A stretch of DNA of 64,000 nucleotides from Artemia franciscana (taxonomy: Eukaryota; Arthropoda; Branchiopoda; Anostraca; Artemiidae), in the NCBI RefSeq assembly GCF_032884065.1, contig NC_088868.1, forward strand, positions 5,901,626 through 5,965,625, read 5' to 3'. Shown here piece by piece: positions 44,453 to 55,821 of the stretch. The position numbers and the translations under genes are program-made. The notes under the pieces were generated by a model. It worked only from the letters and a program-made list of their open reading frames with translations. It was not told the origin of the DNA and searched no databases. Every line of letters starts with the position of its first letter. The stretch's first letter is position 1.

Positions 44453-45499
44453 AATAGAAGAGCTTATAAAGAAATTACATGTTTTGTTTCACAGTGGCTG
44501 CACCCTAAAATGGCTGCACCATTCATTTTAGGCTGCACCTTAAAAGGAACAGAAATAGGCAGAAGTTTTGATTAACCAAGTAAACGCCAAAAAAACTTTT
44601 ATCAAAAACACTAGCAAATTTCCAAATATTTCGGTTTTGTATCCGGAAACCTTTATCAGTCGTGAAAAAAGGTATAATATATTGATTAAATTACTCTAAT
44701 CGATCCCACTGATCAAATAAATTGATCACAACTAGAAAACAAGAGGAGAACTCCTGGTATTGCCTATTGGAAAAAAACCTTGTACCTTCAATGGATTTTC
44801 TTTTCAGACACTTCGTACGGAGTGGGTAGTCTTACAAGCTCAAGAGATGGCTCATTCGATTGTAAATGTTAAAGATTCTGTAGCCTTTGGAAGATTTAAG
44901 TTAGTGGAAGTGACCAGTTACGTTCCCCAGACTTTTAACTTACCCGGAGCCTATTAGCCACCCCCTATGATATAAAATCACATATTTATGAGAATACTTC
45001 TGCTCAAAATAACCAAGCGTTCCAATAAATGTGCATATATTGATGTCCTAGCCCCTGGAGCACCTGGGAAAGAGCGGCAAATAATAGAAATTAGCAATCG
45101 ATTTTAAGTAGATTTTAAAGAGGAAAATAAAAGGGGGGCATCTTTGATCTAGGTTGTCCGATAAGCTCAGAAATAAAGAAAAAGTCATCCCAGACTGAAA
45201 CGAACACATATTTCCTTGGGAGGTTGCAGGTGTTAGGGGTACAGAAAGGGGCCAACTTTTATCCCCGATCACTGTCGAACTGTTAGTTCATTGTCTAAGA
45301 AGAAAATATTTGAATTGAATTGATTTATAACTTGTTATAATACACATGAAAAAGCTGTACAATGTGAATAAAAGAAAAGAGGAAAAATAAAAAGCCAATA
45401 ACCTAAAAAACTAAACAAAAAACTTTGCAACACTTCACCTTACTTAAAAGCACTTAAAACATACAAAAGCAAAACATTCATTGAATCAAAATAGCGCTT

Positions 45500-45672
45500 C
45501 ATGGGTAACGATAAGCTTCTATGCTTTTCCTGATAGAAGCATTCGGGTTTATGATGCTGCATCTTTTAATGACCCAGGAGTTGCTTGACGATGGTGGAAG
45601 GGCAAGCAGGTATTTGGCATACCAGAAATACATTCGCCGAAGCTCCTTCGTCCTGGTTATCGTAAATATACT
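45500..45672 (-). pseudogene. LINE C-terminal remnant after the RT stop
   Basis: After the stop at 45673, minus-strand sequence continues with ELRRMYFWYAKYLLALPPSS then SNSWVIKRCSI, the kind of arginine- and aromatic-rich C-terminus seen in LINE proteins. The stop at 45673 is therefore probably secondary. Confidence 0.5.
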
Positions 45673-46767
45673 TCAAAAAAGTGCAAGGTACAGGAGATTC
45701 AGGAGTGCAGAAGCATTGTAAAGTTTTGCTAGCAGTTTTCGGTTGAGTCGAAGTTTGTTTGCTACCAAGCTTCCGTATGCAGTTGCTGTTCGACCTTGAA
45801 AATGAGGAATCAAGAGCCTTCTAGTTGCCTTAAGAGTGTCACCGATAGGAAGCCCTAAATATTTCATTTGTGATTTTTGGGACACTGGCGCGCCGTCAAG
45901 ATTAATAGTAAATCCTGCTCGAGTTTCAACCCAGTTGAACAGAACTACGTCCGATTTTTCTTTATTGAATGTAAGGTTAATCTTAGCATATTTTGTACTT
46001 AAAATAGCGAAATTTCTTTCGAACGACTGTACTGTTCGACTGGGGTTAAAAATATCATCTGCATAAGCGATAAATGATACATCAATCCATTTTAAAATAC
46101 ACGAAGGAACTGTGCTGGATTGAGCGTTCAGGATACAGTTATTAAAGGCAACTAGAGAGGTAAGGGCACCCTGTCTGACGCCTCGACGGACTGGAATAAC
46201 GAAAAGTGTCATGGTCCCATCAGGTAGCCTGATTAAAACAGAAAGATGGTTATACATATCATATAAAGTACGAATGGCAGACGTGTCAACTCCCCGTTTA
46301 TATAGCTCAAGGAGAATTTGTGCGTGGATCAGAGAGTCAAAAGCATGGCTTACATCATGACTCCCTAGGACGAGCGAATCACCAGACTTATCAGCATCTA
46401 TAAGTATTGACGAGAGTGCAATAAGAACGTGGACACACCCTAGGCCTTTTTGGAAGCCAAAATGATATGGCGGCATGTAGCATGTATCTGTAAATTCTGG
46501 CATTACGAGTGTTTCAAAAATCTTGCAGAAAGTAGTAGCAATTGTTATAGGGTGATGTGAAGAACACTCATTCAGCGATATTTTTTTTGGAGCAGGAGTA
46601 AGACGACCAAACGAGAACGAGGTTGGAACTATTCTAGTTGTGAATACCATTTTGAACATGAGATCAAGGTGACAAAATAGTAGGGGACTTCCAAGAAGAA
46701 TATATTTAGCACAAATATTATCTGTACACCTCGAAAAAGGTTTCTTAATTTTTTGCGCAGAATTCAT
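45673..46767 (-). pseudogene. LINE reverse transcriptase domain, 364 codons open
   Basis: The longest open frame in the window. Motifs in order: PTSFSFGRLTPAPKK, HPITIATTFCKIFETLVMP, FGFQKGLGCVHV, DVSHAFDSLIHAQ (first catalytic Asp), RRGVRQGALTSLVAFNNCI, SFIAYADDIF (catalytic YADD), FNKEKSDVVLF and QMKYLGLPIGD. All polymerase motifs 0 to 7 are represented. RQGALTSLVAFN replaces the usual RQGxxLSPxLFN (Ser-Pro lost), and HPITIA replaces YRPIT. The linker upstream is in another frame, so the whole ORF2 is broken. Confidence 0.88.
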
Positions 46768-46856
46768 AATATCAGACAGTGAAACAATAAACGTGGGTAC
46801 AGTCTTTTTTCAGTGTCTTATTGAGATCACATTTAAGGGGATATTCTACTTTGGAA

Positions 46857-47374
46857 TCAGGTTCTGAAAACTCTTTCAAAAAATGCTGTTGCCAGGCCTA
46901 AGCAGAGATATGAGCTGACGGAGCGTTTCCTTTCACTCTGGTTGCGCCTCAAACTTTTCCACAAAAGGGTCGGATTACTCATTATCTTTTCTGAAAAATT
47001 AAAACGAATAGCGGCTCTATGTTTTTGCAGTTCTTTGAAAAAATGGCGCTTAATGGAAATTCGTATCGATTCACTATGCCGTTCTTGGGTCTCCCACATT
47101 CTATCCATATGCCTAGCAAAAATTTGGCCTTCTTGCAGGCTTCAAAAAGGGATGGGTTCCCGGAACAGCCCTTAACTTGTGACCCAGCACGGACTCTGGA
47201 TCGGGGGACAAAGTGCGATTCCGCTTGTAGTAGCGCATGCGAAATAAGTGACGAGTACATATTTAGTTTTAGACGAATTCCAGACGTGGGAATAGGTACT
47301 GATGTTTGGAGCAAGTCAAAAGGTATTTTTATCTTCGAAAGTAGATTATCAAGCCAGTACTGATCCTGAGTCAA
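46857..47374 (-). pseudogene. LINE endonuclease-to-RT linker
   Basis: Two overlapping minus-strand frames hold FLLGIWIECGRPKNGIVNRY, then RISIKRHFFKELQKHRAAIR and FNFSEKIMSNPTLLWKSLR. The WxDCGRPRxG and KxHRxAIR...LWK words are typical of the linker in this LINE type. The frame shifts near 47000-47100. Confidence 0.65.
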
Positions 47375-47452
47375 ATCGGTTTTACTCCGTTCAATGATTT
47401 TTCTCCATTTTAAAGGTCGATTTGCGCGTATTTGATAAAATGATGCACTGAT

Positions 47453-48160
47453 TCAGAACGATAGCGGTAAATGGTCAGAAACAAAAAATTCACGGAGCAC
47501 ATCTAATGTTAATGAGCTACTAAAAATACTAGTAGATATAAGGACATGATCAAGGTTAGAAACTGATCCGGTAGGGTGAATGTGCGTGAAGTTACCTGCT
47601 TTCGGTACAAGAGCATTTCCATTTGTAATCAGAATAAGCAGAGAAGCTGAACGCGAGCTTTCACTTTTGGATATATCACAATTAAAGTCCCTCTGGAGAT
47701 GAGAAGAACTAATTTTATTCATACATTTCGCCAGTTCTTTGCAGGCTAGAGCAAACTTCATTTCGGAGCAATCGTCTCTGTAGTCGGTGGGCAGGTACAC
47801 ATTTATTATAACAGTCTCGCCAACTCTAACTGCTACGAAATGGTCGGAACTAGCGAACAATTTGGTGTTGATATGCCCACTTATTAGCGTAGCAAGTCCA
47901 CCCGAGGGTGTTCTTGGAGACAAAAGGGTGTTCTTGGTACAAAATGGACCATGTGTGGGGGTAAGACATCGAATATATTCCTACTGTCGTTTGACAGAAA
48001 GTGTTCTTGGAGACAAATAATTTCATCGGTGAGGCAGAGCTGTTCAAGCACGGTAATTTTAGTACTAAGACTACCTTTCATATTCCAGGAGACGAAACGC
48101 TTGTCAATATAAAATTCATCATTTTGGGCGTTTGAGGTCATTAACTTCGCTGACTTGTTA
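47453..48160 (-). pseudogene. LINE apurinic-type (EEP) endonuclease domain
   Basis: The N-terminal part (about 48110-47884) reads FVSWNMKGSLSTKITVLEQL then CLTDEIICLQEHFL, the first two endonuclease motifs (catalytic Asn and Glu). A shifted frame continues SGGLATLIS, TVIINVYLPTDYRD, LQRDFNCDIS, NLDHVLIS and VSDHLPLSF, the Asp-Asn, DH and SDH motifs. The conserved MGDFN is LQRDFN, so the Gly is lost; the catalytic Asp, Asn and His are present. A frameshift with a short ACACCC-type duplication lies near 47884-47960 (GTGTTCTTGGAGACAAAAGG, GTGTTCTTGGTACAAAATGG). Confidence 0.85.
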
Positions 48161-48189
48161 GATAGGCAGCATGTGTGTCGGGTGCTTTT

Positions 48190-48490
48190 AAAGCTTAGGC
48201 ACCGCATCGCATTCTGCCAGGGATTTTCTTTCGTGGCTCCATGGTTATTTTGAGCAAAATGGGAACACTTCGATAAGAAATGGGCACACTTTCGGAAGAA
48301 AGACGAATTTTTTAATTCTGAAACTTTCAAAGCCCACTTTCATTGAAGGTTTTATTGCAGTATCAAGGGATTCACGACTTGGAAAATAAAGCTTGAATGC
48401 GCGTGATTTTCCACATTGTTCGGCTTTCTCACATCCAGAAACTAGAATTTAAATGACCTCTGCGTCAAGGGGTTCAGGAATACTTTTAAT
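48190..48490 (-). pseudogene. LINE zinc-knuckle and pre-endonuclease segment
   Basis: Minus-strand frames give CEKAEQCGKSRAFKLYFPSR, then FRKCAHFLSKCSHFAQNNHG, ATKENPWQNAMRC and LSFKSTRHTCCL. The Cys/His spacing suggests one or two zinc knuckles of the kind placed between ORF1 and the endonuclease in some LINEs. A stop occurs near 48445. Confidence 0.55.
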
Positions 48491-48499
48491 CAGTCCTTT

Positions 48500-49102
48500 C
48501 TACAAAGAAGTTTTTACTTTGGTATCGGATTCTGAATTTATATTTTTCATCGCTAGTGCTATTATTTCCGCCGTAGCTTTGTAAGCTACAGCCATGTGCC
48601 AACCGTTCTTTCCAGGCCTTAGTTCAACTTTGGTGGCATCTAGAGCTTCGCCACATGCAGATTCGATAAATTTCTTTCGTTCCAGTGGTGTTTTCAAGGG
48701 TGGAGGGTTTTTTACAGCGAAGGAGTATGATAGCTTTAGCGGAGCGTAAAGTTCACTAAAGGGGCTGGTATGGGTAGAAACGTGGAACTCACCTTTCTTA
48801 ATACGTTCCATAAAGCCGTCAAAACGACGACACATGTCGTTTACTTTAGCAGTCATACATGCATATATCTCCACCATACAAGCTGGGACTTCTATGGGTT
48901 CAAAAATAACGAAGGTAGGTAAGGCACGATTTTCCTTTGCTGACTTGACAAAGAATTTGAACAGTTCTTTTGCAATTAGAATGTCATCTCTACTGAAGAA
49001 TTCCGCAGCACGGCTTACAATCAGCTGGTGTTTTATGCCAGCAAGCATTGACTTCGACACAAAGTTCAATACTGCATTCCAAACAATATTATTTTTATCC
49101 AT
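48500..49102 (-). pseudogene. LINE ORF1-like protein, 200 codons open
   Basis: An uninterrupted minus-strand frame starts MDKNNIVWNAVLNFVSKSML and ends NSESDTKVKTSL. It has a helical, Lys/Glu-rich middle (DDILIAKELFKFFVKSAKEN) and a C-terminal HMAVAYKATAEIIALAM segment. Its position directly before the zinc-knuckle and endonuclease parts makes it the nucleic-acid-binding ORF1 product or N-terminal region of this LINE. I do not recognise a named fold. The start ATG at 49102 is the first in frame. Confidence 0.6.
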
Positions 49103-49430
49103 TTTCGCTGCTAATCAGGCCGCAGTAACCAGTCCGAAAATCAGTTCAGGGGCGAGCCAAGCTCGTAATCAAGCGTCAGTTAATTCAGAATAAATTATCT
49201 CACAAGGATGATTCACAATGAATGAAGGAACCTAGGAACAATGAAGGTGTAAGGACCCCCTCAACTATTCCCCACAATTTACGGATAACTTAATACTATC
49301 GGGTGCGATACGTCGCAAGCGGGAGGCTCCTCCCCCTCTTCTGCTTCTTCCCAGCACGCTTCTTAATTATATGAAATCAAAAATTATCTGAGGTCACTGA
49401 AATAATCTGAGTTTAAACCACTGAATCAAA

Positions 49431-50890
49431 CAGTTCGTGGTAATCAAACAGTTCGTGGTAACGAACTGTAGTAAGGAGCGACCCGGCTCAATAGTAAACG
49501 AAACTCTAAAAAACGGAATTTCGATGCTAAAAGATATATCAAAAGAATCGGATTTTTATGCTGATTTCAAATATATAAGTTTCATCAAGTTTAGTTATTG
49601 TCAACAAAAGTTACGAGCCTGAGAAAATTTGCCTTATTTTGGAAAATAGGGGGTAACTACCCCTAAAAGTCATAGGATCTTAACAAAAATTACACCATCG
49701 CATTCAGCGTATCAGAGAACCCTATAGAAAAATTTCAAGGTCCAATCTACAAAAATATGGAATTTCGTATTTTTTGCCAGAAGACAAATCACGGGTGCGT
49801 GTTTATTTGTTGTTTTTTTTTCCCCAGGGGTCATCGTATCGACCAAGTGGTCCTAGAGTGTTGCAAGAGGGCTCATTCTAACGGAAATAAAAAGTTCTAG
49901 TGCCCTTTTTAAGTGACCGAAAAATTGGAGGGCACCTAGGCCCCCTCCCACGCTCATTTTTTCCCAAAGTCAACGGATCAAAATTTTGAGATAGCCATTT
50001 TGTTCCGCATAGTCAAAAACCATAATAACTATGTCTTTGGGGATGACTTACCCCCCACAGTCCCTGGGGGAGGGGCTGCAAGTTACAAACTTTGACCAAT
50101 GTTTACATACAGTAATGGTTACTGGGAAGTGTATTGACGTTATCAGGGGGATTTTTTTGGTTTGGGTGTGGGGTTCAGGGGAGGGGCTATATGGGAGGAT
50201 CTTTCCTTGGAGGAATATTTCATGGGGGAAGAGAAATTCAATGAAAAGGGCGCAGGACTTTCTAGCATTACTATAAAAAAAAAGAATGAAAATATAAACA
50301 TGAAAAAGTTTTTTCAATTGAAAGTAAGGAGAAGCACTAAAACTTAAAAAGGAACAGAGATTATTACGCATGTGAGGGGTTCTAAAAATACTTTAGCATA
50401 AATAGCGAGGTATTTAGGAGGAGATAAACACTTCAATCTTTATGCTAAAATTTTTTTAAATAATTTCAACTATTTATTCTACAGCCTTTCTGATTCAGGG
50501 GTCATTCTTAAAGAATTGGGATAAAACAAGATTTAGTGTGAAGAGCGATGTATTAACGAGGGGACCAACCCCCTCATATATATAATCAAAAATATAAGAA
50601 TATGAAAGTTTGTTACGTAAGTTAATTCTTAAGTTATGTATTTTTTTTTACTAATAAAAACGTTCGTTAAAAATAAAAGATCTAGTTGCCTTTTTAAGTA
50701 ACCGAAAAATTGGAGGGCAACAAGACCTCCTTCCCCACCCCTTATTTCTCAAAATCGTCTGAACAAAACTAAGAGAAAGCCATTTAGCCAAAAAAAGAAT
50801 TAATATGCAAATTTCATTTTAATAATTTATGTACGGAGAGCCAAAATCAGTCATGCATTAATTAAAAAACTTTCAGAAATTAAATAAAAA
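49431..50890 (+). repeat. Composite dispersed repeat, copy D, most complete
   Basis: It begins with the palindrome CAGTTCGTGGTAACGAACTG (49449-49468), preceded by a partial duplicate ATCAAACAGTTCGTGGTA (49426-49443), then GTAGTAAGGAGCGACCCGGC. It runs through GTTACGAGCCTGAGAAAATT, GGGGTCATCGTATCGACCAA, TGCCCTTTTTAAGTGACCGA and GGTTACTGGGAAGTGTATTG to a first degenerate foldback (50305-50600), then a linker, and is directly followed by the hairpin at 50892. Open frames inside have no protein motif, so it is probably non-coding and mobilised in trans, if mobile. Confidence 0.85.
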
Positions 50891-50891
50891 A

Positions 50892-51160
50892 ACAAGTTTT
50901 TTTAAATGAAAGTAAGGAGCGACATTAAAACTTAAAACGAACAGAAATTACTCCGTATATGAAAGGGGCTTTTCCTCCTCGACACCCCGCTCCTTGCGCT
51001 AAAGTTTGATTCTTTCTCGCAACTCTACTTTTTAAAACAATAAAAAACTTCAGCGCAAGGAGCGGGGTGTCGAGGAGGAAAAGCCCCTTTAATATACGGA
51101 GTAATTTCTGTTCGTTTTAAGTTTTAATGTCGCTCCTTACTTTCATTTAAAGAAACTTGT
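50892..51160. repeat. Near-perfect foldback hairpin ending copy D
   Basis: Left arm ACAAGTTTTTTTAAATGAAA through CCCCGCTCCTTGCGCTAAAG; right arm CTTCAGCGCAAGGAGCGGGG through TTCATTTAAAGAAACTTGT. The arms are about 115-120 bp and pair almost perfectly around a loop near 51010-51045. CTCCTTGCGCT replaces the family form CTCTTTACGCT in both arms. Confidence 0.92.
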
Positions 51161-51289
51161 TTTTTTTTATTTAATCAATAAAAAAAAGGATAGATAGTAG
51201 TCAAGTCTAGTTTTTGAGTCCACCCCTAACCTTTCCAATCTAATCAATATCTATCTGGAAAGATTGGAAATGCTACTGCAGCAACTTCC
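51161..51289. other. Short spacer
   Basis: Unassigned sequence between the foldback and the large inverted repeat. Confidence 0.4.
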
Positions 51290-53240
51290 AGGCAAGATTT
51301 TGCCTTAGTACATTCAACGTTTTCGAACACGCCCAGAATCAAGCATTTCCCCTTTTTCCTAACGAATATTTTTTTTCCAAAAAATTAAAAAAGGGTAAAT
51401 TGTATAATTTACAATCCTAGCCCTGGGGAGGTTGAGTTACAAAACCTTTGCCTGTATTTAACAAAATCACTTTTTATAAATTTGAACATTTTTGAGGGAA
51501 AGGGGCACGTAAAAAGAGCAAAGAAAGGGGAAGGGGGCTTGTATCCTTCCGATCACATTTGAACACGTCCTCAAAATACTCTTTCAGTTTCACCCTAATG
51601 TCCTTAGCTTATCCCTGGATGTTGGTGATATACTCTTTTTACAACAGCATGATAAATATTTGATTATGTTCGGCATTCCTCTCCAAAGAAGTTGGTGGTT
51701 ATATAATCCCTGATAGTAGGGTTATTTGAGTTTTAGACTAGTTTGAAATAGTTGGCTATTTCAAAATTTTGATTAACCATTTTTGAGTGAGACAGCTAAA
51801 AAGGGTCCGAGAGGAGGCTGGTAACTTTTCTAATATCTTTAACCCCACCCCTACCCCCTCAAGATGTCCTAGAATTTTCTACTTAATTCAGTTAGCCCTT
51901 CTTAAGATATTGCAGATCCACGTTTACGAAAACTAAATGTACATAGTGCCTTTTGATGTAGTTTAAGATATCCCTCAACATTCTCCAAATTTTCACCTTA
52001 ATACCTTTGGCCTTTTTGGATACACCCAGGTACAAAACTTTCCTCATTTCTTAATGATAAAACCTGTATGTAAACGTTGAACAAATCACATATTCTACAA
52101 TCCTTGTCCCGGACTATAGGGGCATGGTATCCCTAGAGGCATAGCTATTACACCTTTTGACTAGTTTGAAAGAAATGACGATTACAAAATTTTGACCGTT
52201 ATTGAGGAGAGAGGATGCATAAGAAGAGCAAGGACGGTGGGGAGGGGGCTAGTTTTCTTCCAATCTTTTCGTCAACGTCCCCTCGATATACCCTAATAAG
52301 TTTCAACCGAATACTATCAGCCGTTCTTTAGATATTGTTGGTATTTCTTTTTCACAATCAGCAAGGACAAAGTGTGTTTTAATACTTTGACCTCTCTATC
52401 AACATTTCTTTATAGTTTCACCTTAATACTTTAATGATTTTTTTTTGGAGATTCAGAGCCAAACATGCCATTTCTTCTAAAAATAAAACTTTATATGTCA
52501 GTAATGGGCAAATTGCATAAATGTTGAGAGAGAGTCAAAAGGCCAAAGGTATTAAGGTGAAAATTTGGAGAATGTTGAGGGATATCCTAAACTAAATCAA
52601 AAGGCACTATGTATATTTAGTTTATCAAGAACGTGGATCTGCAATATCTTAAGAAGGGCTGACTGAATTAAATAGAAATTTCCAGGATATCTTGAGGGGG
52701 ATGTTTTAAAGATATTAGAAAGTTTGCCAGCCCCCTCCCGGACCCTTTTTAGCTGTCCTCATTCAAAAATATTTTTTTTAACTAGTTCGAACTAGTCTAA
52801 AAGTCAAATAATTCTGCTATCAGAGATGATATAACCACCCACATCTTTGGAGAGGAATGCCAAACATAATCAAACATATAGCATGCTGTTGTAGAGAGGG
52901 TATATCACCAACATCCAGGGATAAGCGAAGGGCATTAAGTTGAAACTTAAACAGTATTTTGAGGGGGTGTTCAAAAGTGATCGGAAGGATACAAGCCCAC
53001 CTTTTCTTTGCTATTTTTACATGTCTCTTCCCCTCAACAATCTTCTAATTTTTAAAAAGTGATTTTGTTAAAAGCAGGCACAGATTTAGTAACTCAACCT
53101 CCCAAGGCGAGGATTGTAAATTATACAATTTACCTTTTTTTCATTTTTTGAAAAAGATATTCGTTAAGAAAAGGGGAAATGATTGATTCTGGGTGTGTTC
53201 GAAAACGTTGAATGTACTAGGGCGAAATTCCAGGAAATGA
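51290..53240. repeat. Large inverted repeat, ~720-bp arms
   Basis: The left arm (51290-52016) is matched by the reverse complement of 52534-53240 around a ~520-bp spacer. Paired anchors: ACATTCAACGTTTTCGAACA with TGTTCGAAAACGTTGAATGT, AAATTGTATAATTTACAATC with GATTGTAAATTATACAATTT, and GATATCCCTCAACATTCTCC with GGAGAATGTTGAGGGATATC. The arms have diverged by substitutions and small indels. No coding region is present. Confidence 0.88.
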
Positions 53241-53842
53241 TGAAGGTTATGTTTCTGTCAATCAAAAGGTAATATGTCGATCCAGTTTTCAGAAAGGTGT
53301 ATTTGCAATATATCAAAAACATCTGAGGATATTAAGTTTAATATTTCAGGGCATGTTGAGAGGGATGTTGAAAAATCACTGTAGGGTTACCAGTCCCCCT
53401 CCAATGACCTTTTTAGCTAAAATCTCTCCAAAGATATCTGATTAGAATTGGGAATAGACATCTTGCTCAATATAGACGAAAAATCAAATAACTCTTCTTC
53501 CTGGGAGGACAAAATCCACAAGAGCCCTTAGGACAAGTGTCTTGCGTTATATAGATTGCCCATTGTTTATATAAGGTTGGTTACCGGGAAAAGGGGGCTT
53601 GTTAGATCCTGAGTCGGAAAAAGACTAAGGGTATTAGACCAGAAAAACTAGAAGGGTACAAAGAACATATAATGAGTTACTAAGGGTGTTAAGTTGGAAC
53701 TCTAAAATCATGATAAAAAGCAATTAAAAAAGCGGGAGGGCAGCTACTCCCCTTTTATTGCCCTTTTAGATGCTCCCCTTTACACCGATATAAATCTCAA
53801 AATGTCATTTTATTCAGCGAATTAACAAGGTCTAAAAGGCAT
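53241..53842. repeat. Mosaic flank related to 39.26-39.9 kb
   Basis: 53270-53610 is the reverse complement of 39590-39900, while 53715-53850 matches 39270-39400 directly. Neighbouring blocks thus changed relative orientation between the two loci. Confidence 0.8.
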
Positions 53843-54163
53843 AGGAAAATTTCTCTTGGAAAATTCCCGCCCAGAAAATCACCCAGCAGAAAACTCACTC
53901 GCGGAAAATTGCCCTAAGAATTGACCCGCGGACCAAACTTTTCTGATAATTCCCCCTCCTCCATTCCCAGGATGATTTTGAATGTTCATTAGAAGTGAAA
54001 TTGAAAGTTCAACCCACCTGTTAAAGCTAGAGGCAACGCTAGAGCTGGGCCTATAGTAAAGAGCCATAAAACTTTAGGTATTATTGTTTAGTTTGTTTTT
54101 TTTTCTCAGACACACTTCATATGAAAGGGGTGGTCGTATAAAATTTGGAAGGGGCTCATTTGA
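53843..54163 (+). repeat. Left arm of an inverted repeat bracketing the 3' LINE
   Basis: It pairs with 59623-59945 on the opposite strand: TCCCGCCCAGAAAATC with GATTTTCTGGGCGGGA, GGGCCTATAGTAAAGAGCCA with TGGCTCTTTACTATAGGCCC, and GGTCGTATAAAATTTG with CAAATTTTATACGATC. No transposase or target duplication is visible. Confidence 0.85.
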
Positions 54164-55821
54164 TCGCAGATTTAAAATTATAATGTTATTTTTAAGATTC
54201 AGAAGTAATTCTGAGGGCAACCAGCCCCCCACTGCCGTTTTTGCAAAATGTATCCGATCAAAATTTTGAGATAACAATCTTATTCATAATAGTCAAATAA
54301 CTATGCTTCCAAGGATGACAAAATCCCCATAGCTCCTGGGTAAACTATTTTACTCTTTGTAAGGTGTCCATTGTCTACATATAAGGTTGATTATCGGCAA
54401 GACAGTATCCAAGATTTTTTTCGAGGTACAGGGGTGTACACAAACTTTAAAAAACATATCTAAAATTTGTTTATATTAATTTTTCTTACGTTATTAAGAG
54501 TTTTAGAATCATTTTGGGATGAGGGGGTGGCGGTGATGATTAAAACACCTCCCCCTCCCCCTCTAGGTATGACCTTGATTATTGAAAAAAGGAAGCATGT
54601 TTGATTTTGAGTCTCAAAAAAGGCTAAGAGTAAAAAGGTACCCTTAAAGTATAAAGTTAAAACCCTTAGATTATAAAGATATAAAAAGGCTAAGATCATA
54701 AAACCCTTAGAAAATGTTGAGGGAAATGTCAAAAAAATCAAAACACATTATATGCAGAAGGGCCCTCAAAAGGGCGCAATAGCAATATCTAAGGATTGGC
54801 TAAGTGTCTTAGGCTGGAACTTAAAATCATGTTGAGAGGAAAGTAAAAAAAGGAACGGATGGCCCCGGGGTAAAAAAAAATAAAAAAAATTCAAACTATT
54901 CAGTTTGTCCGTAATAGCTGGAAGGACTTATCATTGGGAAACACAGCCTGAATTGACAAGGTCAATACTAGGACATGGGAAACACTTCCTTCCCCCTCCC
55001 AGCACCAATAATAAAGGTTTAGACTAAAAATCCAAGTGAAAACCAAGAAGGAACAGACAACAAGTCTCAAAAACCCATTCAATTTTTATCAGATGGCTTA
55101 AAGTGGCTTTGAAAAAAAAGGCCATTGAAATTTACTGCTTTAGATATCTTACCCCCCCCCCCCTCCCTCGAAAAAGACATATCAGTCCTCCTTAATAATA
55201 CATCATTGCATTATTAAGTAAATCACTTTAGCTATGAAAACATTAAAATCAACTCCAGAAACATTTTAGAGCATTTAAGAGCAGGAATTGTCCAAGGGGG
55301 ATTTCCTGCGGGTTAACTGTGGCTCTCCTTTTTAAGGATCATGCTAGCCCCTTTTTCCCCTAAATGTATCGATCAAGATCTTGAGACACCCGTTTTGCTC
55401 AGAACAGTCCAAACCTTAAATAACCATGCCTCTGGGGTTGCTAACCTTCCTTCCCCAATCTCCGGGGTCAGTGCTGTATAATACACTTGTCGCCCACTGT
55501 GAAAGCATAAGGTTCTTATGTAAAGTGTGGTCGTATAAAGTTTTGAGGGGGCTAATTCAATTGGAAACTAAAGCTTAAGTACCCTTTTTAAGAGTTAAAA
55601 GTGATTGGGGGACAACCACCCTTCCTCCTCACCCTTTTCCCCACATGCATCCGATCAAAATTTTTAGATAGCTATTTTGTTCGAAATAGTCCAAAAGTCA
55701 AATAACAAAGCCTCCTAGATTGACAAACCCCGTTCCTCGGATCAGAGGCTGTAAGGTATGCAAAGTTGCAAATTGCAGACACATAAGGTTTTATATTAAG
55801 AAGAAAGGGCGTGTTTGATTC
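54164..55821. repeat. Related dispersed-repeat blocks, no gene
   Basis: GTGGTCGTATAAAGTTTTGA and CCGATCAAAATTTT-AGATA blocks near 54125-54350 recur in diverged form near 55525-55800. Polypyrimidine and poly-C runs are frequent (for example 55152-55163). Open frames here have no recognised motif. Confidence 0.5.

Larger units (their letters stand above)
40290..44938 (+). repeat. Segmental duplication unit II
   Basis: Counterpart of 34020-39261. It lacks the internal ~350-bp duplication and the LINE 3' end, carries a very AT-rich expansion (41075-41230) and a third copy of the LINE C-terminal piece (42100-42395). It ends at CCCAGACTTTTAACT, where unit I ends CCCAGACTTTTGACT. Confidence 0.9.
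45310..49190 (-). mobile_element. Nearly full-length LINE (EEP endonuclease, YADD RT)
   Basis: On the minus strand the order is ORF1-like protein, zinc-knuckle segment, apurinic-type endonuclease, linker, reverse transcriptase and a C-terminal remnant ending near 45500, followed by a 3' region that ends with TCAATTCAATTCAAA near 45312-45326. It lies just beyond segmental unit II. Several frameshifts separate the open stretches, so it is not active. I cannot assign it to a named clade with confidence; it looks like a Jockey-superfamily type. Confidence 0.85.
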
